DNA of 60,151 nucleotides from Burkholderiales bacterium (GCA_947377275.1 CANCFV010000009.1:1-60151); one strand, 5' to 3'; shown: positions 9,110 through 18,287, counted from the first letter of the stretch. Notes: generated from the sequence alone by a model not told the origin. Program-made: numbers and translations.

Positions 9110-10988
9110 ACTCGCCGGCCTGGGTCTGCCTGATGTGGAAACCCTGGCGCAGTTGGCCAACCAGTTCTTCACGGCTTTGCCCAGTGCAACGCCGACAGGA
9201 ACGTCGCTGCCAGCTGGCTTGCCACCGGGGCTTTCGCACCTGAGCTCGCCCACTGCCGCTCATCCATTTGCTGTGCCTGCTGCTTCCGGGGTGGATGCCT
9301 CACCATTGAGCGCGGGCGGCTTTTCGCCCAGCTTGGTGCCCAGCACCGCCAACGCCACACCTGCGGGGCATGGTCAAGCTGCGCACCCTAGCTTGCCATC
9401 GGGCGTGCCCGGCGCGCGGGGCTACGAGGGCATCCCGGCCTTGCCGACTTTGTCGGCGCCAGGCTTGGTGCCCAACTCGCTGCCTGGCGACGTGCCGCTG
9501 CCCAGCAACCCGGCTGCGCGCACAGAGACGGTTCAGCCGGTTTTGACGCTGAACCCGCTGGACTGGGGCCTGCCGTCTGACAAAGAACTGGCCGACCTGA
9601 TCGCTTTGCGTTCGCCCGAGCGCACGCCGACCACCGGCCATGCGTTGGCAGCAGGTGCACCCTCGTTCTACTTCCTGGACCCGGCCCTCGGCCGTGGCGC
9701 CAGGATCCAGAGGCCGGGCCAGCAAGCGCAACCCATTTCGCCTCAGTCGAACGGCTTCAAACCGCCCTTTGATGTGAACCTGGTGCGCAAGGACTTTCCC
9801 ATCCTGCGCGAGCGGGTCAATGGGCGCCCGCTGATCTGGCTGGACAACGCGGCCACCACGCACAAGCCTCAGTCGGTGATCGACCGCATCTCGTACTTCT
9901 ACGAGCACGAGAACTCGAACATCCACCGTGCAGCACACGAGTTGGCTGCCCGGGCCACCGATGCCTACGAAGGCGCGCGCGAGAAGGTGCGCGGCTTTGT
10001 CAACGCACGTTCGGTCAACGAGATCGTGTTCGTGCGCGGCACCACCGAAGCCATCAACCTGGTCGCCAAGACCTGGGGATGGGCCAACGTGAAGGCCGGC
10101 GACGAGATCATCGTCAGCCACCTGGAGCACCACGCCAACATCGTGCCCTGGCAGCAGTTGTGCCAGCGCACGGGTGCCAAGCTGCGCGTGATTCCGGTGG
10201 ACGACGATGGCCAAGTGCTGCTCGACGAGTACGCCAAGCTGTTGAACCCGCGCACCAAGCTCGTGTCGTTCACGCAGGTGTCCAACGCCTTGGGCACGGT
10301 CACGCCGGCCAAGCAAATCGTGGCCATGGCGCACAGTGCTGGCGCCAAGGTGCTGGTGGACGGCGCCCAGTCGGTATCGCACATGCGCGCCGACGTGATC
10401 GACCTCGATTGCGACTGGTTCGTGTTCTCTGGCCACAAGGTGTTCGGCCCCACGGGCATTGGCGCTCTGTATGGCAAAGAGGCCTTGCTCAATGAAGCCC
10501 CTCCTTGGCAAGGTGGCGGCAACATGATCAAGGACGTGACCTTCGAGCACACCGAGTACCACGATGCACCCAGTCGCTTTGAAGCGGGCACGGGCAACAT
10601 CGCAGACGCGGTGGGCCTGGGGGCGGCCATCGACTACGTCAACCAGTTCGGCATCGACAACATCGGTGCGTACGAGCACCAGTTGTTGGTCTATGCGACA
10701 CGCCTGTTGAAGGACGTGCCAGGCCTGCGCCTGATCGGCACGGCTCCTGACAAGGCGGCAGTGATGTCCTTCACCTTGGCCGGCTACAAGACCGAGGACG
10801 TGGGCGCGGCGCTGAACAAAGAGGGCATCGCGGTGCGCTCGGGCCACCATTGCGCGCAACCCATCTTGCGTCGCTTTGGCGTGGAGACCACGGTGCGGCC
10901 CTCACTGGCCTTCTACAACAACTGTGCGGATGTGGACACCCTCGTGGGCACGCTGCATCGGCTGGCGGCTCAGCGTGGTCGGGTGTGA
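9096..10988 (+). CDS. Encapsulin cargo: SufS-like cysteine desulfurase with long disordered targeting domain
   Basis: A two-part protein of 630 aa. Residues 1 to ~224 are Pro/Ala/Ser/Gly-rich and look disordered, with short conserved-looking islands (LPDVETLAQLANQFF near 11-25, LNPLDWGLPSDKELADL near 155-171, FYFLDP near 195); this is the cargo-loading domain of family 2A desulfurases. From ~225 on it is a group II cysteine desulfurase: LDNAATTHKP near 248, the PLP lysine Lys448 in SGHKVFGPTG, and the catalytic Cys586 in RSGHHCAQP. It would convert cysteine to alanine plus sulfane sulfur inside the shell. I start at ATG 9096, overlapping the shell gene; TTG at 9078 is an alternative. Confidence 0.93.
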   Translation: MSTSELAGLGLPDVETLAQLANQFFTALPSATPTGTSLPAGLPPGLSHLSSPTAAHPFAVPAASGVDASPLSAGGFSPSLVPSTANATPAGHGQAAHPSLPSGVPGARGYEGIPALPTLSAPGLVPNSLPGDVPLPSNPAARTETVQPVLTLNPLDWGLPSDKELADLIALRSPERTPTTGHALAAGAPSFYFLDPALGRGARIQRPGQQAQPISPQSNGFKPPFDVNLVRKDFPILRERVNGRPLIWLDNAATTHKPQSVIDRISYFYEHENSNIHRAAHELAARATDAYEGAREKVRGFVNARSVNEIVFVRGTTEAINLVAKTWGWANVKAGDEIIVSHLEHHANIVPWQQLCQRTGAKLRVIPVDDDGQVLLDEYAKLLNPRTKLVSFTQVSNALGTVTPAKQIVAMAHSAGAKVLVDGAQSVSHMRADVIDLDCDWFVFSGHKVFGPTGIGALYGKEALLNEAPPWQGGGNMIKDVTFEHTEYHDAPSRFEAGTGNIADAVGLGAAIDYVNQFGIDNIGAYEHQLLVYATRLLKDVPGLRLIGTAPDKAAVMSFTLAGYKTEDVGAALNKEGIAVRSGHHCAQPILRRFGVETTVRPSLAFYNNCADVDTLVGTLHRLAAQRGRV

Positions 10989-11045
10989 TGTCAACTGCGG
11001 CGAGGTCATAAGCACATAGGCATCGCTTCCTTGTTGATCTGAACA

Positions 11046-11077
11046 GGGCTCCCTAGATTGGGAGCCTTGTTCGTTTT
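11046..11077 (+). terminator. Intrinsic terminator after the encapsulin operon
   Basis: Stem GGCTCCC (11047-11053), loop TAGATT, stem GGGAGCC (11060-11066), followed by a T-rich tract (TTGTTCGTTTT). It ends the epsC-encapsulin-desulfurase operon. It also sits only about 20 bases before the FadL start, so it could act as an attenuator for that gene. Confidence 0.75.
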
Positions 11078-11095
11078 CAAGCCAAGGAAGTCCAC

Positions 11096-12376
11096 ATGCA
11101 CCACTCGCTCAACCGCTTTCGCCTGCGCCCCTTGTTGGCCCTCACATTGGCCGCATTGCCCTGGGCGGCACAAGCCACCAACGGCTACTTTGCGCATGGC
11201 TATGGTGTGAAGGCTCAGGCAGTGGCCGGTGTTGGCATCGCGTTGCCACAAGACAGCTTGACCATTGCCACCAACCCGGCAGGGCTGGCGGCCGTTGGCA
11301 GCCGACTGGACGCAGGCATCAACTACTTTGCACCCAGCCGCTCGGCCGACATCTCGGGCAACGACCTGTCTGGCTTTGGCAGCACGACGCTGAACGGTCA
11401 TCACGACGGCAACGGCAAGAAGCACTTCCTGATCCCAGAGCTGGGCTACAGCCGCCAAATCAACGACCAGATCACCGTCGGCTTGGCCATTTACGGCAAT
11501 GGCGGCATGAACACGCAGTACGACAAGAACCCCTTTGCGCCACTGGGTGCGCAGGGGCCTGCTGGCGTCAACCTTGAACAATTGTTCATCTCTCCCGCGG
11601 TGTCATACAAGGTGGCTCCGGGGCAAGTGCTGGGTGCGGCCATCAACGTGGCTCACCAGCGGTTTGCAGCCACGGGCATCTCGCCGTTCGGCCAAGCGTC
11701 GATTGCCAGCGGCAGCCTGAGCGACCGCGGCACCGACACAACCAATGGTGTGGGCGTTCGCCTGGGCTGGATCGGACAATTTGCGCCGGGGCTGAGTGTA
11801 GGGGCCACTTGGGCATCCAAGATCGACGGCCGCTTTGAGAAGTACAAAGGCCTGTTTGCAGACGGCGGTGAATTCGACATTCCTGCCAACTACGGCGTCG
11901 GCATTGCCTACCAGCCCAACAGCGCGTGGGAGCTGGCGGCCGACTACCAAGTGATCGAGTACAGCGGTGTGGCCGCCGTCTCCAACCCCTTGAGCCGCCT
12001 TGCCAGCGGCAAGTTGCTGGGATCAAACGATGGCCCAGGCTTTGGATGGGACGACGTGTCCGTCTACAAGTTCGGTGTGATCCACCACTTGAACCCGAAC
12101 GTGACACTCCGCGCCGGCTACAGCCACGCCACACAAGCCGTGCCCCGCAACCAGACCTTCTTCAACATCCTCGCCCCGGGGGTCGTGCAAGACCATGTCA
12201 CCGTGGGCGGCACATGGAAGGCGGACGCACATGGTGAGTGGAGCGCCTTTTATGGCCGCGCATTCAAGAAGACCGTTCAAGGGGACAACGCCATTCCCAG
12301 CAACTTTGGTGGCGGCAACGCCAACATCAGCCTGAAGGAAGACCTCGTGGGCGTGTCGTACGGCTGGAAGTTTTGA
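11096..12376 (+). CDS. OmpP1/FadL-family outer-membrane channel
   Basis: A 426-aa outer-membrane beta-barrel with a signal peptide ending at AQA (about residue 26) and the FadL N-terminal hatch region starting TNGYFAHGYG, followed by ALPQDS and NPAGLA. The C-terminus ends in Phe, as outer-membrane proteins usually do. Such channels admit hydrophobic compounds such as fatty acids or aromatics. AAGGAAG precedes the ATG. Placed between the encapsulin operon and sulfonate genes, it may admit hydrophobic organosulfur compounds (inference). Only two Met and no Cys were found in 426 aa, whereas this family's hatch is normally Met-rich; Val, Leu and Ala stand at those places here. Confidence 0.88.
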   Translation: MHHSLNRFRLRPLLALTLAALPWAAQATNGYFAHGYGVKAQAVAGVGIALPQDSLTIATNPAGLAAVGSRLDAGINYFAPSRSADISGNDLSGFGSTTLNGHHDGNGKKHFLIPELGYSRQINDQITVGLAIYGNGGMNTQYDKNPFAPLGAQGPAGVNLEQLFISPAVSYKVAPGQVLGAAINVAHQRFAATGISPFGQASIASGSLSDRGTDTTNGVGVRLGWIGQFAPGLSVGATWASKIDGRFEKYKGLFADGGEFDIPANYGVGIAYQPNSAWELAADYQVIEYSGVAAVSNPLSRLASGKLLGSNDGPGFGWDDVSVYKFGVIHHLNPNVTLRAGYSHATQAVPRNQTFFNILAPGVVQDHVTVGGTWKADAHGEWSAFYGRAFKKTVQGDNAIPSNFGGGNANISLKEDLVGVSYGWKF

Positions 12377-12485
12377 GCATCGAGCGCGCAGCGCATATGA
12401 AAACTCACTGCTCACCTATGTACGAAAGGGCAGATGCATAGACGCATCCATTCGTTTTCGTTTGATCAGCGTGATGGGACAGTGG
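12377..12485 (+). promoter_or_regulatory. Leader of the DszC-like/sulfonate importer operon
   Basis: A gap with a GCATATGA at 12393-12400 and an ATGCATAGACGCAT imperfect palindrome near 12434-12447, similar to the AT-rich palindromes before other sulfur genes in this window. Probably the regulator-binding and promoter region; the promoter boxes themselves are not clear. Confidence 0.35.
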
Positions 12486-13754
12486 ATGCACACCAAAGCA
12501 CCCATGCCCATGAACACCCCATTTCACCGCACGGCGCGCAGCCTCAGGCTGGCTGAGCCTGCCTCACCCCCTGAGCTCAACAAAGCCCAGACATTGGCCG
12601 ACGTGCCCCAGGTCACGCAGCAGCTTGTCACGCATCTGGCGCGCACGGCGGTGGAGCGGGACAAGGCCGGCGGCCATGCGGCGGCCGAGAAGCAGCTGAT
12701 CCGCCTAAGCGGCTTGCTGGCCTTGAGCATCCCCGAGCGCTGGGGCGGCTTGGGTGGCTCCTGGCCTGACGTCTACGCCGTGGTGCGTGCACTGGCTCGC
12801 GTCGATGCGCCCTTGGCACACGTCTTTGCCTTCCACCACCTGCAGATGGCCAGCGTGCTGCTGTACGGCGACATTGAGCAACACGAGCGCCTGCTGACGC
12901 AGACCATTGAGAAACAGTGGTTTTGGGGCAATGCCTTGAATCCCTTGGACAAGCGCACCTTGGCGCTGGCAACCTCAGGCGGCTTCCGGATTCGCGGCCA
13001 AAAATCCTACTGTTCGGGCTCGGTCGGGTCCGACATGATGACCTTCTCGGCCTGGCACGAGCCATCGGCCAGCGCGCTGATTGCGGTGGTCGCCACCCAG
13101 GCGCAAGGCGTGGACGTGCGCAGCAACTGGGACGCCTTTGGCCAACGCCAAACCGACAGCGGCACCGTGCAATTCAACGATGTTCACATCAAGCAGGCCG
13201 ATGTGCTGAACGCGCCCGGACTGGTGCCCTCGGCGCACACCTCTTTGCGCACACTGATCTCGCAACTGATCTTGACCAACCTGTACCTCGGCATCGGGCA
13301 GGGCGCCTACGAAACAGCACGGCAGTTGATCAAGGACGATGGCAAGCCTTGGTTCACCTCGGGCGTACAGCGCGTCCACGAAGACCCCTTCATCTTGCAC
13401 CGCCTGGGCGAGTTCCGCGTCAGCTTGCGCGCCGCACAAGCGGTGGCGGATGACGCTGCGAGCCAATTGCAGTCGGCGCTTGACCAGGGCGCCGCACTGA
13501 CCGCACCCGAGCGCGGAGACGTCGCCATGTCGGTCAGCGAGGCCAAGGTGCTGGCGCACAAGGCAGGCGTCGAGGTCAGCTCACAGTTTCTGGAGCTCAC
13601 CGGTGCACGCTCGACCAGCGACAAGCTGGGCCTGGACCGCTTCTGGCGCAACGTGCGCGTGCACACCCTGCACGACCCCGTGGACTACCGACTCCGAGAC
13701 CTGGGCCGTCATGCCTTGACAGGCCAATACCCCGAACCCACGGCCTACACCTGA
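12486..13754 (+). CDS. Acyl-CoA dehydrogenase-fold flavin monooxygenase (DszC/SfnB-like)
   Basis: About 422 aa with the acyl-CoA dehydrogenase fold: an N-terminal helical domain (SIPERWGGLGG near residue 80), a middle beta domain (GFRIRGQKSYCSGSVGSDM) and a C-terminal four-helix bundle. The QKSYCSG-type middle segment resembles DszC and the sulfur-acquisition oxidoreductases, group D flavin monooxygenases using FMNH2, rather than a true fatty-acid enzyme. It is first gene of an operon with an ABC importer, so it probably desulfurises the imported compound, with FMNH2 from SsuE. The start is uncertain: ATGs at 12474, 12486, 12504 and 12510 are all in frame. Confidence 0.75.
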   Translation: MHTKAPMPMNTPFHRTARSLRLAEPASPPELNKAQTLADVPQVTQQLVTHLARTAVERDKAGGHAAAEKQLIRLSGLLALSIPERWGGLGGSWPDVYAVVRALARVDAPLAHVFAFHHLQMASVLLYGDIEQHERLLTQTIEKQWFWGNALNPLDKRTLALATSGGFRIRGQKSYCSGSVGSDMMTFSAWHEPSASALIAVVATQAQGVDVRSNWDAFGQRQTDSGTVQFNDVHIKQADVLNAPGLVPSAHTSLRTLISQLILTNLYLGIGQGAYETARQLIKDDGKPWFTSGVQRVHEDPFILHRLGEFRVSLRAAQAVADDAASQLQSALDQGAALTAPERGDVAMSVSEAKVLAHKAGVEVSSQFLELTGARSTSDKLGLDRFWRNVRVHTLHDPVDYRLRDLGRHALTGQYPEPTAYT

Positions 13755-13805
13755 TGCGCTTTGACGCGCAACGCTCATCCACCCATCGACAGGAAAGACA
13801 CCACC

Positions 13806-14789
13806 ATGAAACGCCGTTCCGTCTTGCAATGGGCCGCGGGTGCGACCGCTGTGGCCGCCCTGCCCCATGGCGCTCGCGCCGCTGAGGCGCTCAAAGAAAT
13901 TCGCCTGGACTACGCCTATTACTCACCCTCGAGCCTGGTGATTCGCCGCTTTGGCTGGCTAGAAGAGGATTTCAAGAAGGATGGCATCGCCGTCAAATGG
14001 GTGTTGAGCGCCGGCAGCAACCGCGCCCTCGAATACCTCAACGCCAACAGCATCGACATTGGCTCGACGGCCGGCTTGGCAGCGGTGCTGGCCCGAGCCA
14101 ACGGCAACCCCATCAAGACGCCGTACATCTTCTCGCGCCCCGAGTGGACCGCGCTGGTGGTGCCCAAGAACTCGCCCATCAAGACGCTGGCCGATCTGAA
14201 AGGCAAAAAGATCGCAGCCACCAAAGGCACAGACCCTTACCTCTTCCTGCTTCGCTCCCTGCGCACCGTGGGCCTCAAACGCAGCGACATCGAGCACGTG
14301 GCCCTTCAACACGCCGACGGCAAGGCCGCACTGGAACAAGGCCGTGTCGACGCCTGGGCCGGGCTGGACCCCTTGATGGCCGCCAGCGAGCTGGACTCGG
14401 GCTCTCGCCTGCTGTACCGCAACGTGGCGTTCAACACCTATGGCTTCCTCAACGTGCGCGAAGTCTTCTTGAGCGAGCAGCCGCAGGCGGTCAAGCGCGT
14501 GCTGGCCGTGTATGAAAAGGCCCGCTTGTGGATCCAGACGCATCAAAGCGAAGCCGCCCGCATCTTGTCGGAAGAAGCCAAGGTGTCGTTGCAAGTGGCG
14601 CTGCTGCAGATCAAGCTGCGCACCGACCTGAGCCAACCCCAACCGGGCGCAGAACACATCAAGGCGCTTCAGGCTGCCGCCCCCATCTTGCTCGAAGAGC
14701 AACTGGTGCGCCCTGGCACAGACCTGAACAAGGTCATCACCGACTTGGTGGACACGCGTTTCGCGTTGGGCATCACGCCGCGCGTCTGA
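13806..14789 (+). CDS. ssuA: Aliphatic sulfonate ABC transporter, substrate-binding protein
   Basis: A 327-aa periplasmic receptor of the SsuA/TauA family. The N-terminus (MKRRSVLQWAAG... to ARA near residue 25) is an export signal, possibly Tat type. Family features include DYAYYSPSSL at the start of the mature domain, [21 protein letters not shown] in the hinge and RVDAWAGLDP. AGGAAAG precedes the chosen ATG. It partners the permease and ATPase genes immediately downstream. Only one Met besides Met1 and no Cys were seen. The exact ligand (sulfonate, sulfone or taurine-like) is not determinable. Confidence 0.85.
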   Translation: MKRRSVLQWAAGATAVAALPHGARAAEALKEIRLDYAYYSPSSLVIRRFGWLEEDFKKDGIAVKWVLSAGSNRALEYLNANSIDIGSTAGLAAVLARANGNPIKTPYIFSRPEWTALVVPKNSPIKTLADLKGKKIAATKGTDPYLFLLRSLRTVGLKRSDIEHVALQHADGKAALEQGRVDAWAGLDPLMAASELDSGSRLLYRNVAFNTYGFLNVREVFLSEQPQAVKRVLAVYEKARLWIQTHQSEAARILSEEAKVSLQVALLQIKLRTDLSQPQPGAEHIKALQAAAPILLEEQLVRPGTDLNKVITDLVDTRFALGITPRV

Positions 14790-14811
14790 GCCAAGCCGGT
14801 CAGAGAATCGC

Positions 14812-15705
14812 ATGTCAGCGCAACCGCCCTTCGAGGTTCAAGGCGCCGCGGCCTCCTTCCGCCCACGCCTGACCGACCCAGTCGAGAGCTGTCAGGTGGC
14901 GACGGCCACCGCGCCTGCACCACAGCCAGCAACAGCGCGCCCGCAAAGCGACACCGCTTGGCTGGGCTGGCTGCCACCGCTGTTCGCGGTGTGTCTGCTG
15001 GAGGCAGCCGTGCGGTTGGGCTGGGTGCCTCGCCACCTCTTGCCCGCGCCGTCTGACCTGATTCAGACGCTGCGTGAACTGGGCTGGGAGCTCATTGCGC
15101 AACACGTGCTGGCCAGCACCAGCCGGGTCCTGGCTGGCTTTGGCATTGGGGCATCGCTGGCCCTCTTGCTGGGCGCGGCTGTGGGCTTGAGCCGCAAGGC
15201 AGAGCACCTGCTGGACCCCAGCTTCCAGGCGCTGCGTGCCATCCCTTCATTGGCCTGGGTGCCTTTGCTGCTGCTGTGGCTGGGCATTGATGAGGCGCCC
15301 AAGATCACCCTGATCGCCATTGGCGCCTTCTTCCCGGTCTACCTGGGCACGTCATCGGGCTTGCGTGACGTGGACCGCAAGCTGGTTGAGGTGGCGCGCA
15401 TGGCCCGCTTGTCATCGGTGGCGCTGGCCAGGCGGGTGCTATTGCCTGCAGCCATGCCCGCCTTGATGACCGGCCTGCGCCAGGGCCTGAGCCTGGCGTG
15501 GATGTTCATGGTGGCGGCCGAGTTGATTGCCGCCACCAAAGGCCTGGGCTATTTGCTGACCGACGGCCGTGAAACCGGTCGCGCCGATCTGGTCTTGTCA
15601 GCCATCGTTTTGCTGGCCGTGCTGGGCAAGCTCAGTGACTCGCTGATGCAAGCCTGGGCCGCGCGTTGGCTGGCCTGGCGCGACACCTTCAACGGTCAGT
15701 CGTGA
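14812..15705 (+). CDS. ssuC: Sulfonate ABC transporter permease
   Basis: A 297-aa inner-membrane subunit of the BPD-type permease family with about six membrane segments after an unusually long Pro/Ala-rich cytoplasmic N-terminus (about 48 residues). The EAA loop that contacts the ATPase is visible around LVEVARMARLSSVALARRVLLPAAMP (shortened here), followed by a Gly residue in GLRQG. It lies between the binding protein and ATPase genes of the first sulfonate locus, 22 bases after the former. Confidence 0.86.
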   Translation: MSAQPPFEVQGAAASFRPRLTDPVESCQVATATAPAPQPATARPQSDTAWLGWLPPLFAVCLLEAAVRLGWVPRHLLPAPSDLIQTLRELGWELIAQHVLASTSRVLAGFGIGASLALLLGAAVGLSRKAEHLLDPSFQALRAIPSLAWVPLLLLWLGIDEAPKITLIAIGAFFPVYLGTSSGLRDVDRKLVEVARMARLSSVALARRVLLPAAMPALMTGLRQGLSLAWMFMVAAELIAATKGLGYLLTDGRETGRADLVLSAIVLLAVLGKLSDSLMQAWAARWLAWRDTFNGQS

Positions 15706-15732
15706 GGGCTGACTTTGCCTTGTTCAAAGCAC

Positions 15733-16485
15733 ATGACCCCGCTCCTCGAAGTCAACGTCCACACCAAGAACTACGGTGACCGTGCCGTGCTGCGGCAGCT
15801 GTCTTTGCAGGCGCAAGCTGGACAGATCGTCAGCCTGGTGGGCGCCAGCGGCTGCGGCAAGAGCACGCTGCTGCGCCTGATTGCGGGCCTGGACGCCGAC
15901 TTCAGAGGCGAGGTGCGCATCGATGGGCAACGCACGCCAGGCATCACCAGCGACATTGGCTTTGTCTTTCAAGAGCCCAGGCTCTTCCCCTGGCTGACGG
16001 TGGCACAGAACGTGGCCTTTGATGAGTCAGCGCCTCAGGCATCGACCGACGATGTGAAGTCTCTGCTCGATGAGGTTGGCTTGAGTGGCTATGAAGACGT
16101 GTTGCCCAAGGCCTTGTCAGGCGGACAAGCGCAGCGTGTGGCGATTGCACGTGGCTTGTATCGAAAGCCTCGCGTGCTGCTGATGGACGAGCCCTTCTCG
16201 GCCGTGGACGCCTTCACGCGCATGAAGCTGCAGGACATGCTGCGACGCGTGGTGCACAAGCATGGCGTGACGGTGCTGCTGGTCACCCACGACCTGGACG
16301 AGGCCGTCTACTTGAGTGACAGCGTGGTGGTGCTTGACCACGTGCCCGGCCCTTTGCTCGGCACCATGGACATCTACCTGGATCAACCCCGGCAACGCGA
16401 TGACGATGCCATCGCCCAAACCCGCACCCAATTGCTGCGCGTTTTGCAGCAGGCCCACGCGCTTCGACATGCCAAAAACAGATGA
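15733..16485 (+). CDS. ssuB: Sulfonate ABC transporter ATP-binding protein
   Basis: A 250-aa ATPase of the nitrate/sulfonate/taurine importer group. Walker A GASGCGKST is near residue 37, the Q-loop is in VFQEPRLFPW, the signature is LSGGQAQRVAIARG, Walker B is VLLMDEPFSAVD and the switch His is in LVTHDLDEA. I start at the ATG at 15733 instead of TTG 15715. It is the last gene of the first sulfonate locus; the next gene, ssuE, has its own leader. Confidence 0.87.
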   Translation: MTPLLEVNVHTKNYGDRAVLRQLSLQAQAGQIVSLVGASGCGKSTLLRLIAGLDADFRGEVRIDGQRTPGITSDIGFVFQEPRLFPWLTVAQNVAFDESAPQASTDDVKSLLDEVGLSGYEDVLPKALSGGQAQRVAIARGLYRKPRVLLMDEPFSAVDAFTRMKLQDMLRRVVHKHGVTVLLVTHDLDEAVYLSDSVVVLDHVPGPLLGTMDIYLDQPRQRDDDAIAQTRTQLLRVLQQAHALRHAKNR

Positions 16486-16601
16486 GCTCATGCGGGCTTG
16501 TTCATATGCGCAAAGCAAGCATCGGCCTGCAGAAACATTGCTTGTGAGCATATCTGGCGGTCGATATCGTGCAGGGCATGCGAACACCACGAAGCCCCAT
16601 C
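16486..16601 (+). promoter_or_regulatory. Leader of the ssuE-ssuA-ssuA-ssuD-ssuC-ssuB operon
   Basis: A 116-base gap containing TTCATATGCGC (16501-16511) and GCATATC (16548-16554), spaced about 45 bases apart, plus CAAGCAATG-like inverted pieces. The CATATG elements match those in the other sulfur-gene leaders here, suggesting a LysR-type activator site such as SsuR or CysB (inference). Confidence 0.4.
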
Positions 16602-17222
16602 ATGAAGATCATCGGTTTGTCTGGCAGCCCCACACCCATCTCTCGGTCCAACTGGCTTTTGCAGCAGCTGCTGGCGGGCATTGAATCGATCGAGGGCGTC
16701 GAGGTGCTGGCCCCAGTGCGCATTCGCGAGCTGTCGGCCCAACACCTGCTGCATGCCGACCTGAGCGACAAGGCACTTACCGAGGCACTGGCTCGCGTGG
16801 CCGAGGCCGATCTGGTGGTGATCTCCACGCCCATCTACAAAGCGGCCTACAGCGGACTGCTCAAGGTCTTCTTGGACCTGCTGCCGCAAGACGGACTGCA
16901 TGGCAAAGCCATCGTGGCCTTGGCCACAGGCGGCAGCCAAGCGCACTTCTTGGCGGTGGACTACGCACTCAAGCCCGTGTTGTCGGCACTGGGTGCGCGG
17001 GACACGCTGGACGCGGTCTATGCCACCGATGCACAAGTGCCCAAAGACCCTGCAGGCGCCTACACCAGCACCCCAGAGATCGATGACCGGCTGGCACGCG
17101 CTGCACAGCACATCCGCGCGAGGGTCACGCAGCACCAAGCGCAGCATGCCGCGCACACCCATCTGTCAACGATCAAAAGCGGCACGCCTGCACGGGCCGA
17201 GGCATTGCACCAGGCTGCCTGA
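16602..17222 (+). CDS. ssuE: NADPH-dependent FMN reductase SsuE
   Basis: A 206-aa flavodoxin-fold reductase that supplies FMNH2 to SsuD and probably to the DszC-like enzyme upstream. The FMN phosphate loop is GLSGSPTPISRS near residues 5-16, STPIYKAAYSGLLK near residues 75-88 is the flavin-binding loop, and ATGGSQAHFLAVDYAL is the SsuE family stretch. The chosen ATG at 16602 fits the flavodoxin start. Apart from Met1 there is no Met and no Cys; the family usually has Met in the HMLAVDYAL position, where Phe stands here. Confidence 0.88.
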   Translation: MKIIGLSGSPTPISRSNWLLQQLLAGIESIEGVEVLAPVRIRELSAQHLLHADLSDKALTEALARVAEADLVVISTPIYKAAYSGLLKVFLDLLPQDGLHGKAIVALATGGSQAHFLAVDYALKPVLSALGARDTLDAVYATDAQVPKDPAGAYTSTPEIDDRLARAAQHIRARVTQHQAQHAAHTHLSTIKSGTPARAEALHQAA

Positions 17223-17306
17223 AGCCGATCCGATCCGATCCGCGCCACGCAAGCGCACTGAACACCTGCACCAAGCACCTGAACCAACCCGCTGAGGAAG
17301 CACGCC

Positions 17307-18287
17307 ATGAAGAACACACCTCGTCGCCAATTTGCCCGCACCCTGGGCCGCATCGCCGTCGCCAGCGCCGTGGCCGTGGGCTCTTTGCTCACCGCCACGC
17401 AAGCCCTGGCTGAAAACAGCCTGCTGCGCATCGGCTATCAAAAGTACGGCACGCTGACCGTGCTCAAAGGCACAGGCAACCTTGAAAAGCGCTTGGCCTT
17501 GCTGGGCATTGACGTCAAGTGGGTTGAGTTCCCGGCCGGGCCTCAATTGCTCGAGGGGCTCAACGTGGGCTCGATTGACTTCGGCACTGTGGGCGAAGCC
17601 CCGCCCATCTTTGCGCAGGCCGCTGGCGCCAACCTGGTCTACGTGGCCAACCAACCGCCCTCGCCCATCTCGGAAGCCATCGTCGTGCCGAAGGGCTCGA
17701 ACCTGAAGTCGCTGGCCGACCTCAAAGGCAAGAAGATCGTTTTGAACAAGGGCTCGAACGTCCATTACCTGTTGCTGAAGGCGCTGGAAAAGGCGGGCAT
17801 CAAGTACAACGAAGTGCAGACCGTTTTCTTGCCGCCGGCCGATGCACGCGCGGCCTTTGAGCGCGGCGCTGTGGACGCCTGGGCCATCTGGGATCCCTTC
17901 CTGGCTGCGGCCGAACGCCAGATCGGCGCGCGCGTGCTGGCCGACGGCAAGGGCCTGGTGTCCAACCACCAGTTCTACCTGGCTTCGCGCCCCTATGCCG
18001 ACAAGAACCCCGGCGCGATCAAGGCCATCGTGTCTGAGCTGCAAAAGCTCGACACCTGGGCCGTGACCGACATCAAGGGTGTGGCCAAGGTGCTGTCACC
18101 CCAGATTGGCCTGGACTTGGACATCTCTGAGCTCGCAGCTCGCCGCTTCTCGTATGGCATCCAGCCCATCACCACGGCCGTGGCCGTTGAGCAGCAAAAG
18201 ATCGCTGATGCGTTCTACGACCTCAAACTGATCCCCAAGGCCATCCGCATTGCCGATGCGCTGCCGGTGGGCGTCGCCGCCAAGTAA
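17307..18287 (+). CDS. ssuA: Sulfonate-binding protein SsuA, first tandem copy
   Basis: A 326-aa periplasmic receptor with a signal peptide ending at ALA (about residue 35). Family landmarks are [31 protein letters not shown], and [12 protein letters not shown], where the Trp residues line the sulfonate pocket in relatives. GAGGAAG precedes the ATG. It is followed 30 bases later by a second, diverged SsuA, and both would feed the SsuCB importer downstream. Met1 is the only Met and there is no Cys, so the mature protein contains no sulfur. Confidence 0.92.
   Translation: MKNTPRRQFARTLGRIAVASAVAVGSLLTATQALAENSLLRIGYQKYGTLTVLKGTGNLEKRLALLGIDVKWVEFPAGPQLLEGLNVGSIDFGTVGEAPPIFAQAAGANLVYVANQPPSPISEAIVVPKGSNLKSLADLKGKKIVLNKGSNVHYLLLKALEKAGIKYNEVQTVFLPPADARAAFERGAVDAWAIWDPFLAAAERQIGARVLADGKGLVSNHQFYLASRPYADKNPGAIKAIVSELQKLDTWAVTDIKGVAKVLSPQIGLDLDISELAARRFSYGIQPITTAVAVEQQKIADAFYDLKLIPKAIRIADALPVGVAAK

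Noticed and set aside
9300-10859. 519-codon open frame antisense to the cysteine desulfurase
   Set aside because: The protein is His/Arg/Gly-rich nonsense opposite a clear PLP enzyme; a shadow frame.
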